Part shown: in pieces, positions 50,230-62,210 of the stretch
How the letters are laid out: each line of letters opens with the position of its first letter
Numbering within the stretch: the first letter of the stretch is position 1
NCBI RefSeq assembly: GCF_000499845.2
Contig: NC_023756.2
Coordinates: 46,329,947-46,393,946, forward strand
From: Phaseolus vulgaris
Lineage: Eukaryota; Streptophyta; Magnoliopsida; Fabales; Fabaceae
Length of the DNA stretch: 64,000 nt
Direction: 5' to 3'
Translations under genes and position numbers: made by a program
Notes under the pieces: generated by a model
The model's database searches: none
What the model was told of the DNA's origin: nothing
The model's input: the letters and a program-made list of their open reading frames with translations, nothing else

Positions 50230-50845
50230 TTGGCTCGGGTCAGGTCAAGCTAAGTCGGCCCAAACCAAGGTCCACCCGAATCAACCCAAGTCTAGATCGA
50301 GTCAAATCAGTCCAGTCGAGGTCGAGCAAAGATGACACGAGACTAAGTCCAGCCAAAATGATCAGAGCTCTAGTTGGGTTGAGTCGACTTGGGCCTGGAT
50401 AGAACTCAAGTTGAGCTAAGTCGACTCGAGTCCAGATCCACACAAGTTGATTCAAGCCCATGTCAAGCCGAGTAGAACAAGGCCCATGTCGAACCAAGTC
50501 AACCCGGGCCCATGTCGAGCTGAGTTGACCAGGACCACGTCGAGCCGAGTCGAACCGAGCCCATGTTGACTCGAGTCGACCTGGGCCTATGTTGAACCGA
50601 GTGTGCCTAATCCCATGTCGAGTCAGTTCGGGTCCATATCAAGTCGAGTCAGCCCCGACCCATGTCGAGTAGAGTCGACCCGAGCCCGTGTCGAGCTGAG
50701 TCAACTCGGGTTCATGTCGAGCCGAGTTAACCTGAACCCATGTTGAGCCGAGTCGATCCGATCTCATTTCGAGTCGATTCGATCCTGACTCTTTTCGAGC
50801 CGAGTCGATTCGAGCCCATGTTGAGTCAAGCCGAGTCGATCCGAG
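50230..50845. repeat. GC-rich minisatellite, period about 26 bp
   Basis: Diverged units of the type 'cccatgtcgagccgagtcga' plus about six further bases follow each other for about 600 bases, with perhaps 20-24 units. G+C content contrasts sharply with the AT-rich surroundings, and CpG and tcga are very frequent. Minus-strand open frames across it are a by-product of the repeat and are not called. It lies next to the deletion junction that removed exon 1 of pseudogene 4. Confidence 0.85.
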
Positions 50846-50849
50846 GACA

Positions 50850-51690
50850 GTGAATTTTGTGTTGCTTCCAGACCTATTTTCGCTAAAGTAAAACAAGTTG
50901 AAATGAACATTTTTCTCAACTGTACCCATAAAGATTAATGACTAAATCATAGAGAAAAACAAAGAATAAGAGATCTTTAGGGTAAAAATGAACTTACTCT
51001 GTTTGAAAAATAGGATAAAAATGTATCCTAACTCCTCAGCATGGCGTGATCAAATTTTAGAATAAATAAGGTACGAGAGAAAAATTAAAAGAGAAAAAAG
51101 AAAAGAGAGAGAAACCATACATTTTTTTTCCATGTGTTTACATCATATAATTCCTTATTACATATATTAAAAACAATTACACTAAATTATTATTTTATTT
51201 TAATCACGTATATTACACGTTAATACACTTTTTCATATACATTTATATAGAAAATATAATAATTCCAATATCATATAAAATCTATCCTTAGGACACATCC
51301 CAGCCATTATGGTTTCCATCAAGTTAAGACCCTTAACATTGTCTTTTGCCAGACCCAAAATTCAAAAATCAGAATATGCATATCGTGTTTCCTGAGTATG
51401 TACCCTATACTATTTTATATGTAATCTTTTTGTTCTTGTGTGGATTGGAAATGCCCTCTCTCATGCTCTAGTAGGCCTTGGACTCATAAAATTAAAGAAA
51501 TTTTAATTTTTGGATTTTTATAAAAATATAAAAATATATATATAAAAGATTATTTTCAAATTAGTATTTTAATATTTGATACTTAAAATTATTAAATGTC
51601 AATTTAGTTATTTCATTCCACCTGTTTATAGAATCATATAGGTCTTTGAAATGAAGACTTAGATTAATACATATAAATTGAGTTAATCTC
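50850..51690. other. Intergenic stretch with a short dispersed-repeat trace
   Basis: The start, 'gacagtgaattttgtgttg' followed by 'tattttcgctaaagt', matches 59456-59507 imperfectly, showing a shared old repeat. The rest has no recognised gene. Confidence 0.5.
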
Positions 51691-51692
51691 GT

Positions 51693-51800
51693 ATTAGTTA
51701 AACCTTTCATACCTTCATTATTAGTTAATTATTAGTTAAACCTTTCGTACCTTAATTATTAGTTAATTATTAGTTAAACCTTCCGTACCTGATTATATTA
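51693..51800 (+). repeat. Three-unit tandem repeat of 38 bp
   Basis: 'attagttaaacctttc' or close begins at 51693, 51731 and 51769, each followed by 'gtacct' or 'atacct'. It is AT-rich with no coding sense. Confidence 0.8.
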
Positions 51801-51899
51801 ATTTAACTTTTTTAGGAGTATGTTGAGGCAGGTTCCCATGATATGCTCGACTATAATTACTGAATAATTCTCAATCGTTGGTTCCATGGACGTGTTGAT

Positions 51900-52365
51900 A
51901 ATGGATAATTTATGATGCCTGCACACTACTCTAAAATGGTGTGTCGGTGTCCGATACTCGTATGATACCGGTAGGATATGTATTTGTGAAGTGTCCAATT
52001 CAAAAAGTATTTGTTAGATTTCTAATAATTCTAGTACGGTTCTAACACAATTCTAAAAAGAAAAATACATTAATTTTTTAAAAAATCAAATTTTATTGTA
52101 TAAATTATTATTATGATTATAAAAATAAAAATAAAAATCCTTGTAAATCAATCATAAAAAACATCTTTCTGCTCCAAAAAATAATTTGGAACATACTTGT
52201 GCACATAAATCTTTATTGTCAATTTATATAATTCATAATTATATAATATATAAATTCGTGTCCCCGTGTCCTACATTTTAGAGATTTTACGTATCTCCGT
52301 GTTTGTGTCCGTATCGTATCAGTGTTCGTGTCAATATCAGTGCTACATAGTGTACAACACACTTT
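51900..52365. repeat. Possible degenerate inverted-repeat element
   Basis: The left part 'tgtcggtgtccgatactcgt' and the right part 'gtgttcgtgtcaatatcagt' are imperfect complements rich in 'gtgtc' words, on either side of an AT-rich centre. Such ends are seen in plant dispersed repeats, but I cannot name a family or find a target-site duplication. Confidence 0.3.
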
Positions 52366-52486
52366 TTAATACTTACAATTTTATAAATAATGATAATTAA
52401 CAATGACAAAATATATTACTGAACTAGATACACTTGAGATTATATATAATATTTTAATAATTTGTTTACTTATCAAATGTGATAAA

Positions 52487-53627
52487 TGTTAGAAAAGATG
52501 GTTTTAAACTAGAGGGGGGTGAATTGTTTAAAGGGGTTTTCGCAAACTTTTCAAAGCTAGAATGAACTTATTTCAGAAACCAATTGATTCAGCAATTCAG
52601 TTAGCCAAAACAGCAAGCAAAACTGTAATACCAGAAAAAACAATCGGTTGTTTCTTCGAAACAATCGGTTGTTTATACCAGCAAACAACAAACAAACTGA
52701 AATTAAAGAGTTAGGGATAGAAAGATTGTACACAGTTGTTTATACCGGTTCACTCCAAACTAGAGCTACATCCAGTCTTCTCAGAAACCCTGAGGATATC
52801 CACTAAGCAACCACACCTTGATCACTTACACCACAACCAAGAGAATGACCTTGAACACCTCAAGAAACACACTCTCCTTGGCCAACACTAAGATTGCTGA
52901 TCTTGAACACCTCAAGAACACACAGCCAATCTCAGCACAACACACACACGAATTGTTCAGCAGATTACAAAGATTACACTTGTTACATATGGAAATCTGA
53001 AATCAATACAAGTAGAATCCTATTCAACACCTTGATCAATCTCTCAACTCTTTAGCAATCTCAGAACTCTTTTGAAAAACTCTTAGATGAAAAACTTTGT
53101 TTCAAGATTCTTAATACATCAAAACAGTTTTTCAGAATATATCTAAGAATATAGTTTGTTATCAAATCTTAACAAACTCTTAATTGCATTTAAAATAGAT
53201 TGGTCAAAGCATTTAATGACTGGAGCGTATTCAGTTAAAGCATTTAAAGCTCAGTCAAAGAAAACAGTTTTTCTATTATGGTTTTAAAACAAACAATCGA
53301 TTGTTTCCTCGAATCAATCGGTTGTTTTGTTACTTAACAAAATACATCATTCAAAAACAGTTTTCAAACTTTCTCAAAACACCTAAGTGTAAACAATCGA
53401 TTGTTTCGACACAACAATCGGTTGTTTCAACTTAGTTTTTAAAACATTTTGCTTTGTTAAAATTGAGATGCTAATTGCTTTGAGATTTAATCTAAGGATT
53501 GATTACAACATTAAACTACCCCAGAACAAGGCTTAAACCAGCACAGCAGCATCAAGCAAAGCAGAGGCTTCATCATCCTTCAAAGGATTTGGATTCTTCA
53601 AAACATTGAACACCACTTGGTTCAACA
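52487..53627. mobile_element. 1141-bp solo LTR with palindromic motif pairs
   Basis: Begins 'tgttagaaaagatgg' and ends 'cttggttcaaca', and is flanked by perfect 5-base duplications ataaa at 52482-52486 and 53628-53632. No internal retrotransposon genes and no second LTR are present, so it is a solo LTR left by recombination. Inside, the near-palindrome aacaatcgattgttt/aacaatcggttgttt occurs six times in three close pairs (about 52643, 53287 and 53395). The superfamily cannot be fixed from an LTR alone; copia is my guess. Confidence 0.85.
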
Positions 53628-53989
53628 ATAAATATATTATAAAAGATGAAAAGGTGTAAACAACTAAAAATTGCATAAATGTCATACCTAATATTATTTT
53701 TGAGTTTAACTAACCCAAAAAAGTCAGAAAACAAAGTTTACAGTGTAGACAAATACTTTCATATTTTTATTGATGTAGTTTTCGTGTATTAAAAAACAAA
53801 AGTCTCCCACTTCAAAGAATTTATATATTACCAACATTTTTTTCCATTATTAGATCTTAACTTTAGTTTGTGATACTAAAATATTTGCTACTCTTTTCTA
53901 TTGCGAGAGGTCATTTGTAGTTAGTGGCTTGTAAGAACATCTATCAGTTTTATTAATATTATCACAGAAAATTCCTTATTTTTTTTCAT

Positions 53990-54205
53990 GAGAGAAAATT
54001 TTCTATTCAATCTTTGTTAGAAGATAAATTAAAATTTTCTCTACTATTTTGATATTCAAGTCTTACATGGTGAATGAACTCTTTCATATATTCATTGTCC
54101 TTCATTCTAACAATTTCAAATTCTCTTATCAAATTTTGAACATACATCTTCTTGGATGTATCACTTTTTTGAAACTCCTCCTGCAACTGAACCCAAGTTT
54201 CCTAG
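53990..54205 (-). pseudogene. Ty1/copia gag fragment, opposite orientation
   Basis: Minus-strand translation gives ETWVQLQEEFQKSDTSKKMY followed by NLIREFEIVRMKDNEYMKEF, the typical wording of the copia gag (UBN2-type) region. The frame decays after about 65 codons. It points toward lower coordinates, whereas the pol-type fragment starting at about 54520 points the other way, so they are not one intact element. I do not see it in blocks A or B. Confidence 0.75.
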
Positions 54206-54514
54206 ACGATTTATAGAGTAACGATTTTAATAAAAACATTACCCTACTAAATTGTTTATTTTATGAGAAGTGTATTTTTTTTCCTTTCTCATTTCATCAT
54301 TATGATTTTAAATCTGAGTAAAGTCATTTCTAAATGAACTATAATACCATGAAAGAGAAATAGAATATGCTTGAATTGCACAAGTTCATGAGGAAACCAA
54401 ACTTAAGAATCAAGGTACCATTTTATTCATTATGTGAATAGTTAAGAGCTGGATATAAAGTTGATAAACAACATGAAAATGGCAAATAACCATTAAAGAT
54501 TAGTGTGTTCTCTG

Positions 54515-55085
54515 CTATGTGGGAAGTTTGGACATTTGCAAAAGAATTGCCCCAAACGTAAAGCTTGGTTTAAAATAAAGGTGAGCATAATGCTTATGTA
54601 TGTTTTGAATCAAACTTAACTGAAGTTCGCTATAAAATTTGGTGGATTTATTATGGATGTACAACTGATGTTTCTAATATGATGTATGAATTCCTTTTAA
54701 TCCAAACCATAAACACAAATGAGAAATTTGTCTTCATGGAAATAGAGTGAAGGTTGCATGTAAAGCTATAGGACTTATCGTTTAATCATTAACACTGGAT
54801 TTTATTTATATTTGTTTGATATTTTTTATGTACCTAACATTTCTAGGAATTTAGTTCTTTGTCTAAACTTGATGTTGTTGGATACTCTTATAGGTTTCAT
54901 GTTATGGATATGTCTATTTACTACATGAGAAATCTCAAGCAGTGAATGTCCTAGAAATTTATATAAATGAAGTGGAAAGACAATTAGGCAGAAATGTGAA
55001 AATTGTCAGGTTGGATACAGATGGTGAATATTGTGGAAAATATGATGAAAGTCAGACCCTATATGATCCGATGTAAAACACTTCA
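54515..55085 (+). pseudogene. Decayed Ty1/copia gag-pol fragment, block C
   Basis: The shortest of three equivalents. It has a zinc-knuckle trace (LCGKFGHLQKNCPKRK), a following region with NEKFVFM and LSKLDVVGYSYRF, and then jumps directly to the integrase-core trace. The GAG-pre-integrase part seen in blocks A and B is deleted at about 54896. Not functional. Confidence 0.8.
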
Positions 55086-55813
55086 AAAAATTTACCTGGC
55101 TTTTTTAATGTCGTGGTTAGGGAGGTCATACATAAATGGTCGAGGTCACTAGGAATAATAAAATGTGTTACTCAATTAAATAAATAAATAATGTATTATT
55201 GGAATAATTACTTATTTTTCTATGTTTTAAAAAAATAAATTTCATTTTGACAAGCATGATATTTATTCTTTTATAATGATTATATGAATTTTTCGAGTTA
55301 CACGAGATATTCTAAATCTATTTATTTTGACTATTCTACTAAATGAGATAATTTTTTCATTTTTCTTATAGTTTTTTCTTTTTTTTTTTCCTCCATTTGT
55401 GTGAAAAAAAAATAGTATGCGAATGGAATCAAGATATTTCAACGTCAGAATCTTAAACTGAAAATAGTCTTTATTATTAAATTATAGAATTAGTTCTCAT
55501 TTTAACAACCATTCATTGGTGGTGGTATAAGAAAAAAGCTTAATAAAAGACAATCATGTGTACTCCTCAGTCACTCAAAATAAAATGCAATGATAACAAT
55601 GCAAAATATGGGTACCACAATTGCAAAATCAAAGAATCTCCCACTTGTCATAGTTTATGACACACACAAAAATAGTTATACTCAAACCATTAAATTGATA
55701 AAAACACTTGATCGCTTATTCAAATTATTTGAACACATGATTAAATGTGTCACATGTCTCAAACTAGAATTAAAATCAACCACAAACTTTGCATTATTAT
55801 CCTCTCTTTTAAC

Positions 55814-58299
55814 CTAACTAGCTAGTCGGTAAACTGGTCTAGTTAACAAATGATTCTTTCTTGGTATGCTAAGTCCAAATATCTCTTGCATGTCTAATTC
55901 ATGAGAAGACATGCCTAATGGAAGCACCCAATCAAAACAATGCACCAATTGAGCCAAAACAAGGCTAAGCGTGGTTAAACCCAAATGAATCCCGGGACAC
56001 CCTCTTCGACCAGACCCAAATGGTAAAATGCGAAAGTCCTTTCCACGAATATCTATGTTGTCATTCTCAAACCTTGTAGGATCGAAAATCGCAGCATTGT
56101 TCCAAACTTTAGGATCCCGTCCTATAGCCCATGCATTTACTATAATCCTTGATTTTTTCTTTATGAAATAACCATCAATGATAACATCTTCTCTACACTC
56201 ACGAGGTACTAACAAAGGTGCAACCGGGTGCAACCTTAGTGTTTCCTTTACCACCATGTTCAAATAAGACAAATTTTCTAAGTCATTTTCCTCCACGTGT
56301 CTATTCATTCCAACCACATGTTCTAGCTCGTGTTGAAGTCTCTTCATCACACTTGGGTGCCTCAAGAGTTCTGACATGGCCCATTCTAACATTGTGGAAG
56401 ACGTTTCTAATGCTCCAGCAATTATGTCTAATATGATAGCTTTGATGTTTGTCCTATCAATGACGTTTTGGTTGTTGTGAACTTCATTTGGTTGGTGGAT
56501 GAGTGAGAGCAAAACCTCCACAAAGTCCATGTTGCATTTTTTATCTTTGTCATATGGATTACTCTTTTTGTCTTGGATTATTTGCTCAAAGCCTTTATCA
56601 AGTGACTTGCTTGCTTTCTTTAATCTTTTTGTTAGTCCCTGAACAACGTTTTCATGGATAAATATGAAAAAAATAATATAATTATAACATATTCTTTGGT
56701 ACAGATATGACAACAAACATTTGGATTTATTTATTTATGGAGTCACAAGTAATTTTTATTCAATAATAATAAATATGTCAAAAGTTAGATAAACACTAGT
56801 ATGAATAAAGACGAATTTAGTTTCAATTTACACCAATTTATTTCTCGAGTTAATTGAATTTATTTTATTCCAAATTGCATTTCATTAATTAATTAAATTA
56901 TGTGAAATTAAAAAGTTATATTTATTTTTTTTAATTGCAATAATTAAAATTGAAAAAATCACATGCAACCAAAGTAAAAAAAAAAATCAGAAATAAACAT
57001 AAAAAATATTATTAAAATATTAAAATTAAATAAAATTATTGCAAAAAACCCTAAATAATTCTAACCCATTTAAAATAAATACAAATCACATTAAAAATAA
57101 AATAAAACACAAAAACTAGCCAAGAGGCATGATTTAAAAAACCAAAATAAATAGTAAAAATGTGTCTAGTGTCATAACTTCACATTAAAAAAAAGGAAAA
57201 CTAAAACTTTATAACATACCACTTAATACATCTTTAATAAAATAATATTTAAAAAAATAATCTAGAAAACGTGTTTCCAAATATTATTTTATTAAAAAAA
57301 AACTTAAAATTCGTATTATGAGATATAACTTGAGCAAGTGCCGGAACCCTCAGCACAGCCAAGATGTAATGGTTGTTCAATAAGCAGTTAATAAGAACCT
57401 CAATTACTATCATTTTAGTATTAATATAAAAGAAGAATTAAATATATTTTCATATAAACAAAATTAGTTTTCATAATTTATCCAAATTTTAGACTTTTTA
57501 AATATTTATAAAAGAAATATTAAATTTGTCATTTTATAAATTTTTATATATATTATATATTATAATGCATGCATATATACTATAACAAGTTTTAGTTGCA
57601 ACATATATATAATTAAATTGATACCTGAAGATCAAACACTCTTAGCCAGGGAATGTAATCTGCAAGATTAAAAGCTCCAATCAAGTTGAGAGCCTCTTGA
57701 ATAAGGTTTTTCAGGTCCAATCTATCATCTTTTGCACACCCCAACACCATTTTAAACACCATCTTCTCCATCAGCTCCCCCAGCAACTCACTCAGATCAA
57801 CAACCTCACCAGATGCTGCAGAATGTTTCAGAGACTTCACCAACACTCCCAACTCCTCTCTCCTCATAGGAGCAAACATCTCAACCCTTGAGGCACTCAG
57901 AAGCTGCACAGTGCACACTTTTCTCATGTTGCGCCAGTATGCACTGTACTCAGAAAAAGCCAAACCCTTGCTGCCATGTGAAAGGAAGTCAGAGGCTTGG
58001 ATTTTGGGTCTGCTGGCAAAAACAGTGTCATGGGTTTTGAGGAACAGTTCTGCAGTTTCTGGGGAAGAAACCACTATGGCTGGGATCTGCCCTAGCTTTA
58101 AGGACATTATGGGACCATATTTTGTGGCAAGGGATTGAAGGGTTCGATGTGGGAGTTTTCCTAGCATGTGAAGGTTACCAATTATTGGCAAGGGTTTGGG
58201 ACCTGGTGCAGTTTTTCCATCATGTTTCTTTTGGAACAGAAAAACAATGAATGAGATTAAGAGAAGTATTATAGGGATAGCTAGTGCTTGAAACAACAT
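55814..58299 (-). CDS. CYP736A: Cytochrome P450 gene 5, CYP736A-like, two exons
   Basis: Exon 1 is 58299-57625 (225 codons) and exon 2 is 56638-55814 (274 codons plus stop), total 499 residues; the 986-bp intron has GT-AG ends and the same phase-0 site, after FDLQ, as its neighbours. An apparent in-frame extension at the 5' end of exon 2 is intron sequence, because the CAG/GGA acceptor and homology to gene 3 fix the junction. All hallmark elements are canonical: membrane anchor, PGPKPLP hinge, FASRP, WRNMRK, I-helix AGALETSS, ETLR, and FGSGRRGCPG with the heme cysteine. A likely active ER monooxygenase of unknown substrate, closest to gene 3. It retains the uninterrupted promoter arrangement. 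Confidence 0.93.
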
Positions 58300-58347
58300 T
58301 TCTAAATTGTTTATTTGCTTGATGAGAATTAAGAGATGAGTTTAGGG

Positions 58348-58355
58348 TATTTATA
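58348..58355 (-). promoter_or_regulatory. Probable TATA box of P450 gene 5
   Basis: Minus-strand TATAAATA, 49 bases upstream of the start codon at 58299, the same as in gene 3. Downstream leader sequence is nearly the same in the two genes. Confidence 0.6.
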
Positions 58356-59059
58356 GACCTTAATATATAACATACTGTACATAGAGAGAGACTTTCAAAT
58401 GTATTAGAATAAGTGATTTTGTAAGAATTTTAGAACAAACATTTTGTTAGAAATTTTAGAATAAACATTTGAAATTTTAGAAAAAAACTTCTTTATTTTA
58501 TTCAGATTTTAAAATAAACTTTTAAAATTTAACTAAAGTTAAAAAATCTTCTTTATTTTATTTAATTTTTATAAAAAAATTTAAAAAATCGTTATAAAAT
58601 TTTAAAATAAATCTCTAAAATTTAACGTTGGAAATCTGTTATAAAAAATAATAATAATAGAAGATATTTTAGATTGCGCAGGAAAACAATTTGTATTTTA
58701 TATAAATCTTTTTGTGACCAAAAATTGATCAGGAGAAATTTTAAAAAATGTCGTTTTCAAATGGTAGCTGCAAATTTCTTAATTCAGTACTCCTTTCCAT
58801 AAGTCCTTGAATTGTATATAGTAATTTAATAAAAATTAGGTTAATATAATTAGAAATTGTATATTTATTTATTTATTAAGTAACATAGACCAATTGTTTT
58901 CCTTCTGTCTTTGGTGGTCCTGAACCCTAAGATAGTTGCCATTATGATTGGTCAGCAAGGAATGGGAAACTACATCTCAGCTGGGTCCAAGTGCTTTGCC
59001 TTAATTGGCATCAAATTTATGTGAAACCTAACAATAATTTGATTATTCTTAATTGTTAT

Positions 59060-60690
59060 TACGAAATTCAAACTCAACTAAACTTCACCTTTTATTATGT
59101 GTTGGAATAATTTTGTGAGTTTTGCTTTTTTAAGTCTTGTGATGGAAAGTGTATGAATTTATTCTAATTATATTATGATTTATTTGAAATGTAAGATTTG
59201 GGATTATTGGGTGTTTGAATATGAATATATAGATATATAGTTTAGTATATAAGCTCATTGAGAGAGTATTTGTCTAATCATAAGCAAGGTGGTATCTATT
59301 TTGGCTGTTAGATTTTGTAAAAATATAGATTCGGAATTGAATTCTCGAAAGAAGGCTTCAAAAAATATAAGTTTTTATGAAAGTTAAATCAGTAATTTTT
59401 TTTGATTAAGTGAGATAATTTTTCTTAAGTGAAATATCCTCACTCAAGCTAAAAGTAGACAGTGAATTTTGGGTTGTTCCTAAACTTATTTTCACTAAAG
59501 TGAAGTTTTTTAACTCAAGTTAAAAAATAGAGTCTCTCGTATTCATTTTCGCTCAAGCGAGAGCAAATCTTGCTCAAGAAAAAATGGGGCTAAAGTTTGG
59601 GGTGCTCTTGGATTTATTTTCACTCAAACGACGAGATTTTTACTAAGGTGAGACTCATTTATGCTCAAGCTAAAAAAAACTTCAATTTTGAAAAATTGCT
59701 TCTAAAACACTGTTTTATTATTGTCTATTACTTTATTAAATTTATTTGAAATTTTAGTCATATATGTAATTGAAAAAGCATTTGATTATATGTTTATGTA
59801 ATTTCTTGAATATTTTTGGATTTTTAAAATTCTAAACTTTGTATGTTTTAATGGTGTATTGATGTATGGTATGGAATATGATTTATGTGAAAATGTAACC
59901 AAGACATAGTATTTTTAGGAAAGCAAACACCGTGTTGATATTGTTAGGAGAGTGTATTTATTTGTGAGTACTATGTGAAAGGGACGATCCTGACTCTAGT
60001 GATATTTTGGAATCATGTAGATGACAGGTATCAGGTGGCGAGTATCGAGAGAGGTTCATATGACTGAGTATGCAGTTTGAAAGAACTTATCAAAGCAAAT
60101 TATATGGAATTACCCGTATCATATGTGATGGATTTCCTGAAGGGAAGACTATATGTTGTGATGAGAACATGATAACATGACAAGTGCAAGTCTCTAAGTG
60201 CTATAATTTCAATAAATGGTTCTTCCAAAAGTAGAGTCAAATGTCTATGTGTGGATGTCAGTAGATTTCTAGCATGAGTTATGTCGAACATGTGAAAAAA
60301 TGTAGACACTTGATTGTGTAGTACATAAAAAATTGTGATTGCATTCATTGGATTAAATGAAGTGTGATGTTTCAGATGTTATAATGAAATACTAGTTTAC
60401 CCATTTTCTTTTGTCTATGGTTATTATTATTTTTTAAAACCGAAGATGATCGTGCTTTACAAAAAGAGTAGAGATTATAAGTAATGGATCTTATTATTGA
60501 GGAGCCGGAGAGTTAATAGAGATTTTTTTAAAAATTTGAATCTTTTGATGTATATACATTTTTAAATCTCTATAAAAAGGGAAAATAATTTTTAATGTAA
60601 TATTGTGAGTAGTTAGAGTAGCGAAAATGGATGTTACAATATTTCCTCTTTTTACTATAATGTAACCAAAAAATGATATCAAAATATTTT
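59060..60690. repeat. Gene-free region with old repeat traces
   Basis: Around 59390-59690 there are repeated 'cactcaagct', 'cgctcaagcgag' and 'attttcactcaaacg' words, a diverged short-period repeat; its start matches 50850-50900. From about 59900 to 60350 base composition is less AT-extreme and reads like a decayed dispersed element, but I find no protein domain. No gene is called. Confidence 0.4.
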
Positions 60691-60989
60691 AACTATATAT
60701 GGTAAAATTAATAAATTAGCTATCATTTTTATATTTTAAATATATATTACTATCTTTTATATTTTAATATATGTGGTTAGTATCTTTAAAAAAAATTATC
60801 TTTTACCCATTACTTTAATTTTATAAGAACAATTAATTATTGTATTATTATTAATATATGTACTCTCTAGTTTCTTTATCACTTTAAATTAAAAATAATA
60901 ATATTATAAAAGAAATAACTAATGTTTCACTACTTAAACTTATATAAAATTACATATAATAAGAATTACAAAAATAAATACTTAGTTAA
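60690..60989. repeat. AT-rich duplicated segment, left copy
   Basis: The wording 'attaataaattagct' and later 'aaagaaataactaatgtttc' recurs in the same order at about 63250-63510, about 2.5 kb away. The left copy is interrupted at 60990 by the solo LTR. Confidence 0.6.
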
Positions 60990-61715
60990 TGTTCTCGTCG
61001 GTTGACTCGCTTGTCGGTTGACTCGAACGGCAGTCTATGCCCCGTCTGTCTCCGCCTGTGAATCATGCTTCCTAGGGTTGAAGAACATTTTACCTGCAAA
61101 GACAAAGGGCGTCTTGGCGGCCGTTTGCACTCTCACACTCAAGTCAGTACTGGAGCAAAAAACAATAAGTGTATAAAGTATTTTCAGTCTTAGAAACTGT
61201 GTACATTGCTAGGGTTCTTACCACCCTTTATATAGGTTGTAACTAGGGTTTACTTCTGTTCTGTTACCCACATCTAGGGTTCCTTGGAGAATGTTCATGC
61301 GCCGCTATTACACAATCTTAGCATAATCTGGCACATAGGACTTCCCTTTACTGGAGTGCAACGACTAACAGAATGGTCGCCAAGGTACCAACTCATGCAC
61401 CAATGCGGCGGGGTCATCTGTTCTATGGGTGCCCCAAGTATTCGTGTGCCATGCATGCAGCCTACCCTTGGAAACCCTAACTCTAATGGGCCTTAGCGCC
61501 TCTAAGAGTTATTTACTTGTGTTGTGCACAAATGTGTCATACACCCCACATGCATGGATCCCTTGTGACTTAGGCTTTCTGATATCTGAGTGTTTTATCT
61601 AATAACTAATATGATTTCTAGGGCCCACCTTACGTGGTCCATCTTTACTATTTGACACCGATGTCTGATGTCTGAGGTCCTCTCTGGAGTCGATGACCGA
61701 GGACTAGTCGATACA
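60990..61715 (-). mobile_element. 726-bp solo LTR, probably Ty3/gypsy-like, minus orientation
   Basis: The ends are 'tgttctcgtcgg' and 'tagtcgataca', and the flanks are perfect 5-base duplications gttaa at 60985-60989 and 61716-61720. On the minus strand a TATA-like CTATATAAAG (about 61229-61238) is followed by 'actgacttgagtgtgagag' and then 'tctttgcaggta', wording that I associate with the R-U5 part of plant gypsy LTRs. It has no internal genes and no partner LTR. G+C is higher than in the surroundings. Confidence 0.8.
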
Positions 61716-61724
61716 GTTAAATTT

Positions 61725-62205
61725 TAAGTCATTTATAAGTATGAATATTTTCAATTGAGTCAAATAGTCTCACATTATCTAGGAGATGAGATCAAGTATA
61801 ATTTTAATACATATTTCTTTCTTAGTACTTTAAAACATTTTGTAAGGATAAAATCGTAACAAAACTTTTTGACGTGATTGACTGATGTTATCTCAAAATA
61901 TTTGAGGTTGAAATATGGGTGTAATCTATGACAATTGAAAAATGATTTCAAATATATTAAATGATATGGATACAAGATTTCTATAAAAAAATCAATATCA
62001 ATTGTGTTTTTTCTAATTCTTATTTGTTTGTCTATGTAAAGGTGTATAACCTTTATTTTGTCTTTTCAGATTTTAGTCTTTATTGATTGACTTTTTATTT
62101 TCCATTTTCTCTCCTTAGCTAGACCTAGATGAGTATAATAATTGTATATATTCAGACTATTTGTTTTGATTTCAATAGAAAAATAGAAGAATTATTCCTT
62201 CTCAC
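61725..62205. other. Intergenic stretch, nothing recognised
   Basis: AT-rich, no supported frame or repeat. Confidence 0.45.
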
Positions 62206-62210
62206 ATCTC

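Larger units (their letters stand above)
53630..59050. repeat. Tandem duplication block C (contains P450 gene 5)
   Basis: Starts right after the solo LTR with 'tattataaaagatg', which matches block B at about 46164. It contains 'gtcagaaaacaaagttta', the copia remnant, both P450 exons and the upstream flank to about 59050. It is the most complete unit for comparison with blocks A and B. Confidence 0.82.

Noticed and set aside
50240..50929. Two minus-strand frames of 85 and 96 codons
   Set aside because: They arise from the 26-bp minisatellite, whose units contain few stops; the protein would be a meaningless repeat.
56639..56716. In-frame N-terminal extension of gene 5 exon 2 with hydrophobic residues
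   Set aside because: The CAG/GGA acceptor at 56639/56638 and the shared exon border in all paralogues show that it is intron sequence.
61284..61496. A 70-codon frame in a less AT-rich region
   Set aside because: It lies inside the 726-bp solo LTR with clear target-site duplications.
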